From Struthio camelus (Eukaryota > Chordata > Aves > Struthioniformes > Struthionidae), in the NCBI RefSeq assembly GCF_040807025.1, contig NC_090947.1, positions 5,952,001-6,016,000 of the forward strand: a stretch of DNA of 64,000 nt, written 5' to 3'. Below the pieces are notes generated by a model. It was not told the origin of the DNA, made no database searches, and saw only the letters and a program-made list of their open reading frames with translations. A program made the position numbers and the translations under genes. Positions 61,641-64,000 of the stretch are shown here, piece after piece (position 1 is the first letter of the stretch; each line of letters opens with the position of its first letter).

Positions 61641-64000
61641 AAACAAAGGATTCAGTCCAGCTCTCCAGTAAGTCAAAAGCTGCTGCTTTGCTTACTTAAG
61701 GAGCTGATTCAGGCCTAAATAATTATCTTTTATTTATTAGCACATTAAAATTCTTCTAATTAGGTTTTGGTACAGTATCTTGAATCTTTTGACTTGAAAG
61801 TTTTTTTATTCATAATTACAAGTCAACCTCTTTGGTATTGTGTTACAGTGCCACAGATTATGTGCTGAGCTAATTAAGTCATAACGATTGAAGTGCAGGG
61901 TATTTCCTTGGGATTAATGGCTCTCTGGGAGGAGTTGATGGCCCAAGGTGTAGCCAAGGGCCGTTAACACCAGCCAACTATTAATTCTAAGAAAATGCCA
62001 TGTGCAAAGTCGTTATTGCTCTTAGGAGTTGAGGGCAATGAGTGGGTGGTGTCGTGGGGGGGGGGGAGATGAAGTAACCTTGGAATACATGGATTTCAAG
62101 AAAACATAATACGGTTTTTAATGGGTATCTGCATGGTGTTCCTGTTGAATTAGCCAGTCTACTTCTCCTAGTCATTTCTCACTGCTCTGTCCAAAGCTTA
62201 ATGATGAGGATATTGGTGCTCAGGGATGATGCTTTCTTGGTCTAGTGCCCTGTTTCTTAATGGTGCCTCATATTTTGTCCAACTCATAAAACAGCCAATT
62301 TTATGCATGTTACTAACGTGTCGGTTTTTACGGAGAAGGCTTGAAAAGCCCAACCTACCAGCAGAATATATTAGATCAGTGGGAAGAGAAACGAGTTGTC
62401 TGAGCGAATAATAGAGCGAACAGGGGTGCTATTGAAAAACTCCCCGAGTTAGCCAAGTGCTAATTCGGGATGCAGCGACGCAGTGCATGGGCTTTGGCAG
62501 CGAGACTGGACTAAGAATTTCCTCCCTGCCTGAGGATGCTTATTCCTGCCATTGCACGGGGTTTGTTTTTAACCCCAGGCGTTTTGGGAGGTCCTGGGAA
62601 ACAGATCCCCAAACAGTTTGTGTGGGCACAATGCAGTGTTGGCAGACTGGCAGGGCCGCAGAATGAGCGGGGAAGTCTCTTAATCTAGGTTTCTTGGGAA
62701 AAACAGTGTATTGTGTAATTACACCCTGAGTATAGCTCAGTGCAGACATGCTGGGGCTTAAGCATGGGCTCAGGCGTTTTCCCCTGCGGCAGTGCTGATA
62801 CATCCCTGAATATGGGCATAAAGATAGCAAGAGGTAGAATTGTAATGAGTGTGTGTTTTTGAACTGCCCGGAAAACTGCTAGCCCGTTTCTGAGAGCTGC
62901 GAAGAACTCATCGTTTATTAACTTACTTTTTCCATATATTACTTATTCGCGTACACGAGCAGTGTACCCTTTCAACGTGGTGAAAATGTCATGTTCAGTG
63001 CTTTAATGTTGCCAAGTGGAGGACGGGGGTGGAGAAAAGTTGGAAAACCCTCAGATCTATTAGGCTTCCTTGAATAAAACATTTTTAGGTCACGTGTGCC
63101 AAAAGGTATTAAATATTGTGTGATTATCTCAAAACCGCAGATTGCCTATTAAAGCACCTGTTTTTGTAGCAATAGGATTGTATTTTGAAGTTGAACTGTT
63201 TGCAGTGTGGTATAGCACGTTTTAGGATTTCAGTAGAAAGCTAAACCTTACTGTTCCCTAAGGAATGTAGGATAAAGATAAATCTTCAGATAATTGCTGT
63301 ATATATTTTAAATTAAAAGCTAGGCAGGCTTGCATTCACATACAATGCAAGTCACAATTGTTGCTTGCTTTCAGTTATGATCTTGGGATCTCTGATAGAA
63401 AAAAGCTTGTATTGCAGGGTTTTTTTTTTCTTTAATTTATTATTCCCATCATCAAAGGAGTAAGGCTTGTGGCTACGTGCTCTTATTCTTAACTCGGTAG
63501 AATTTCTCTTCTCAGGGGCATCCAGTGGTGAATCTTCTGTGTGCTCTTTTTCTCCTGATTTGGCTGGAGTGCTGGAAGAACGAGGCTTTTAGAGATGTGA
63601 CTTCCAGGCGTGCGTTTAAAAGGGGGCCTGATTTAGTTTAAGGGCCAGTCATGTGAGATGGCAACCGGGTTCAGAGGCCACCGGCGAAGTCGGCAGGTGT
63701 TCAGTGTCCTGCCTCTGCCAGAGGCTCTTAAATAGTTCAGGCACGTGAGGAAAGTTTGGAACAGAACAGAGACGAACAAAAGTGACGGATAGTGTTTTCC
63801 CTAAGTTTGTAATCTTCTTGCACATCATTGTAATGTTAATAGTGATAAATAATCTGCTAAAAGCAATTATGGCCTGAATAATAATCCTAACTAATAAACA
63901 GAATGTACTGTGTAATTTTGCTCGTTTTCAGCCATCTGGCTCCGGTCTCCCTAATTGACTTAAAGCATAGTGACAATGTCAGCCGCGTCTAGCGTTCAGC
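61641..64000. other. Non-coding DNA to the window end
   Basis: No gene is recognised. The segment 63,800-63,980 is AT-rich and contains several TAAT and ATAAT cores (GATAAATAATCTGC, GAATAATAATCC, CTAATTGAC), so it may hold another intronic regulatory element. The rest is unique sequence with short homopolymers. Confidence 0.5.

Overview
This window looks like vertebrate nuclear DNA, most probably from a bird. The evidence is the absence of compact gene packing or operons, the very low density of recognisable interspersed repeats, a strong CpG island over a first exon that encodes a secretory signal peptide, and long unique non-coding stretches. I found no intact transposon, no rRNA or tRNA gene, no CRISPR array and no complete protein-coding gene. 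Most open frames are chance frames, inflated by GC-rich sequence from about 22 to 39 kb and by a stop-free tandem repeat near 60 kb.

Layout. Bases 1-22,300 are unique, AT-balanced non-coding sequence with small hairpins and one striking 35-bp inverted repeat (arms at 20,511 and 21,225). From about 22,340 to 33,100 there is a mosaic of CpG-rich blocks separated by ordinary or AT-rich DNA. From about 33,130 to 37,150 the blocks merge into a large CpG island. Inside it lies the only well supported coding element: a first coding exon at 36,165-36,261 on the + strand. It encodes a signal peptide, ends in a consensus splice donor in phase 1, and is preceded by a short upstream ORF in strong start context. 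The partner exons are not visible, so most of 36,262-64,000 is probably the first intron, at least 27.7 kb long, of a secreted or membrane protein gene that I cannot name with confidence.

The most unusual part is about 58,800-61,400. A compact promoter there contains a perfect three-unit heat-shock element, an Sp1-type box, two CCAAT boxes and a canonical TATA box. It faces a 1,037-bp tandem array of an 11-bp pyrimidine unit (about 94 copies, no interruption seen), and a poly(A)-signal-like site lies beyond the array. No convincing ORF lies between promoter and array. My hypothesis is a stress-inducible, repeat-containing non-coding RNA whose array could bind polypyrimidine-tract proteins. 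This would be analogous in logic, not in sequence, to human HSATIII or PNCTR RNAs and Drosophila hsr-omega. As DNA, the same array has phased A6 tracts and mirror symmetry, predicting curvature and triplex formation. Transcription, induction and binding are inferences from sequence alone.
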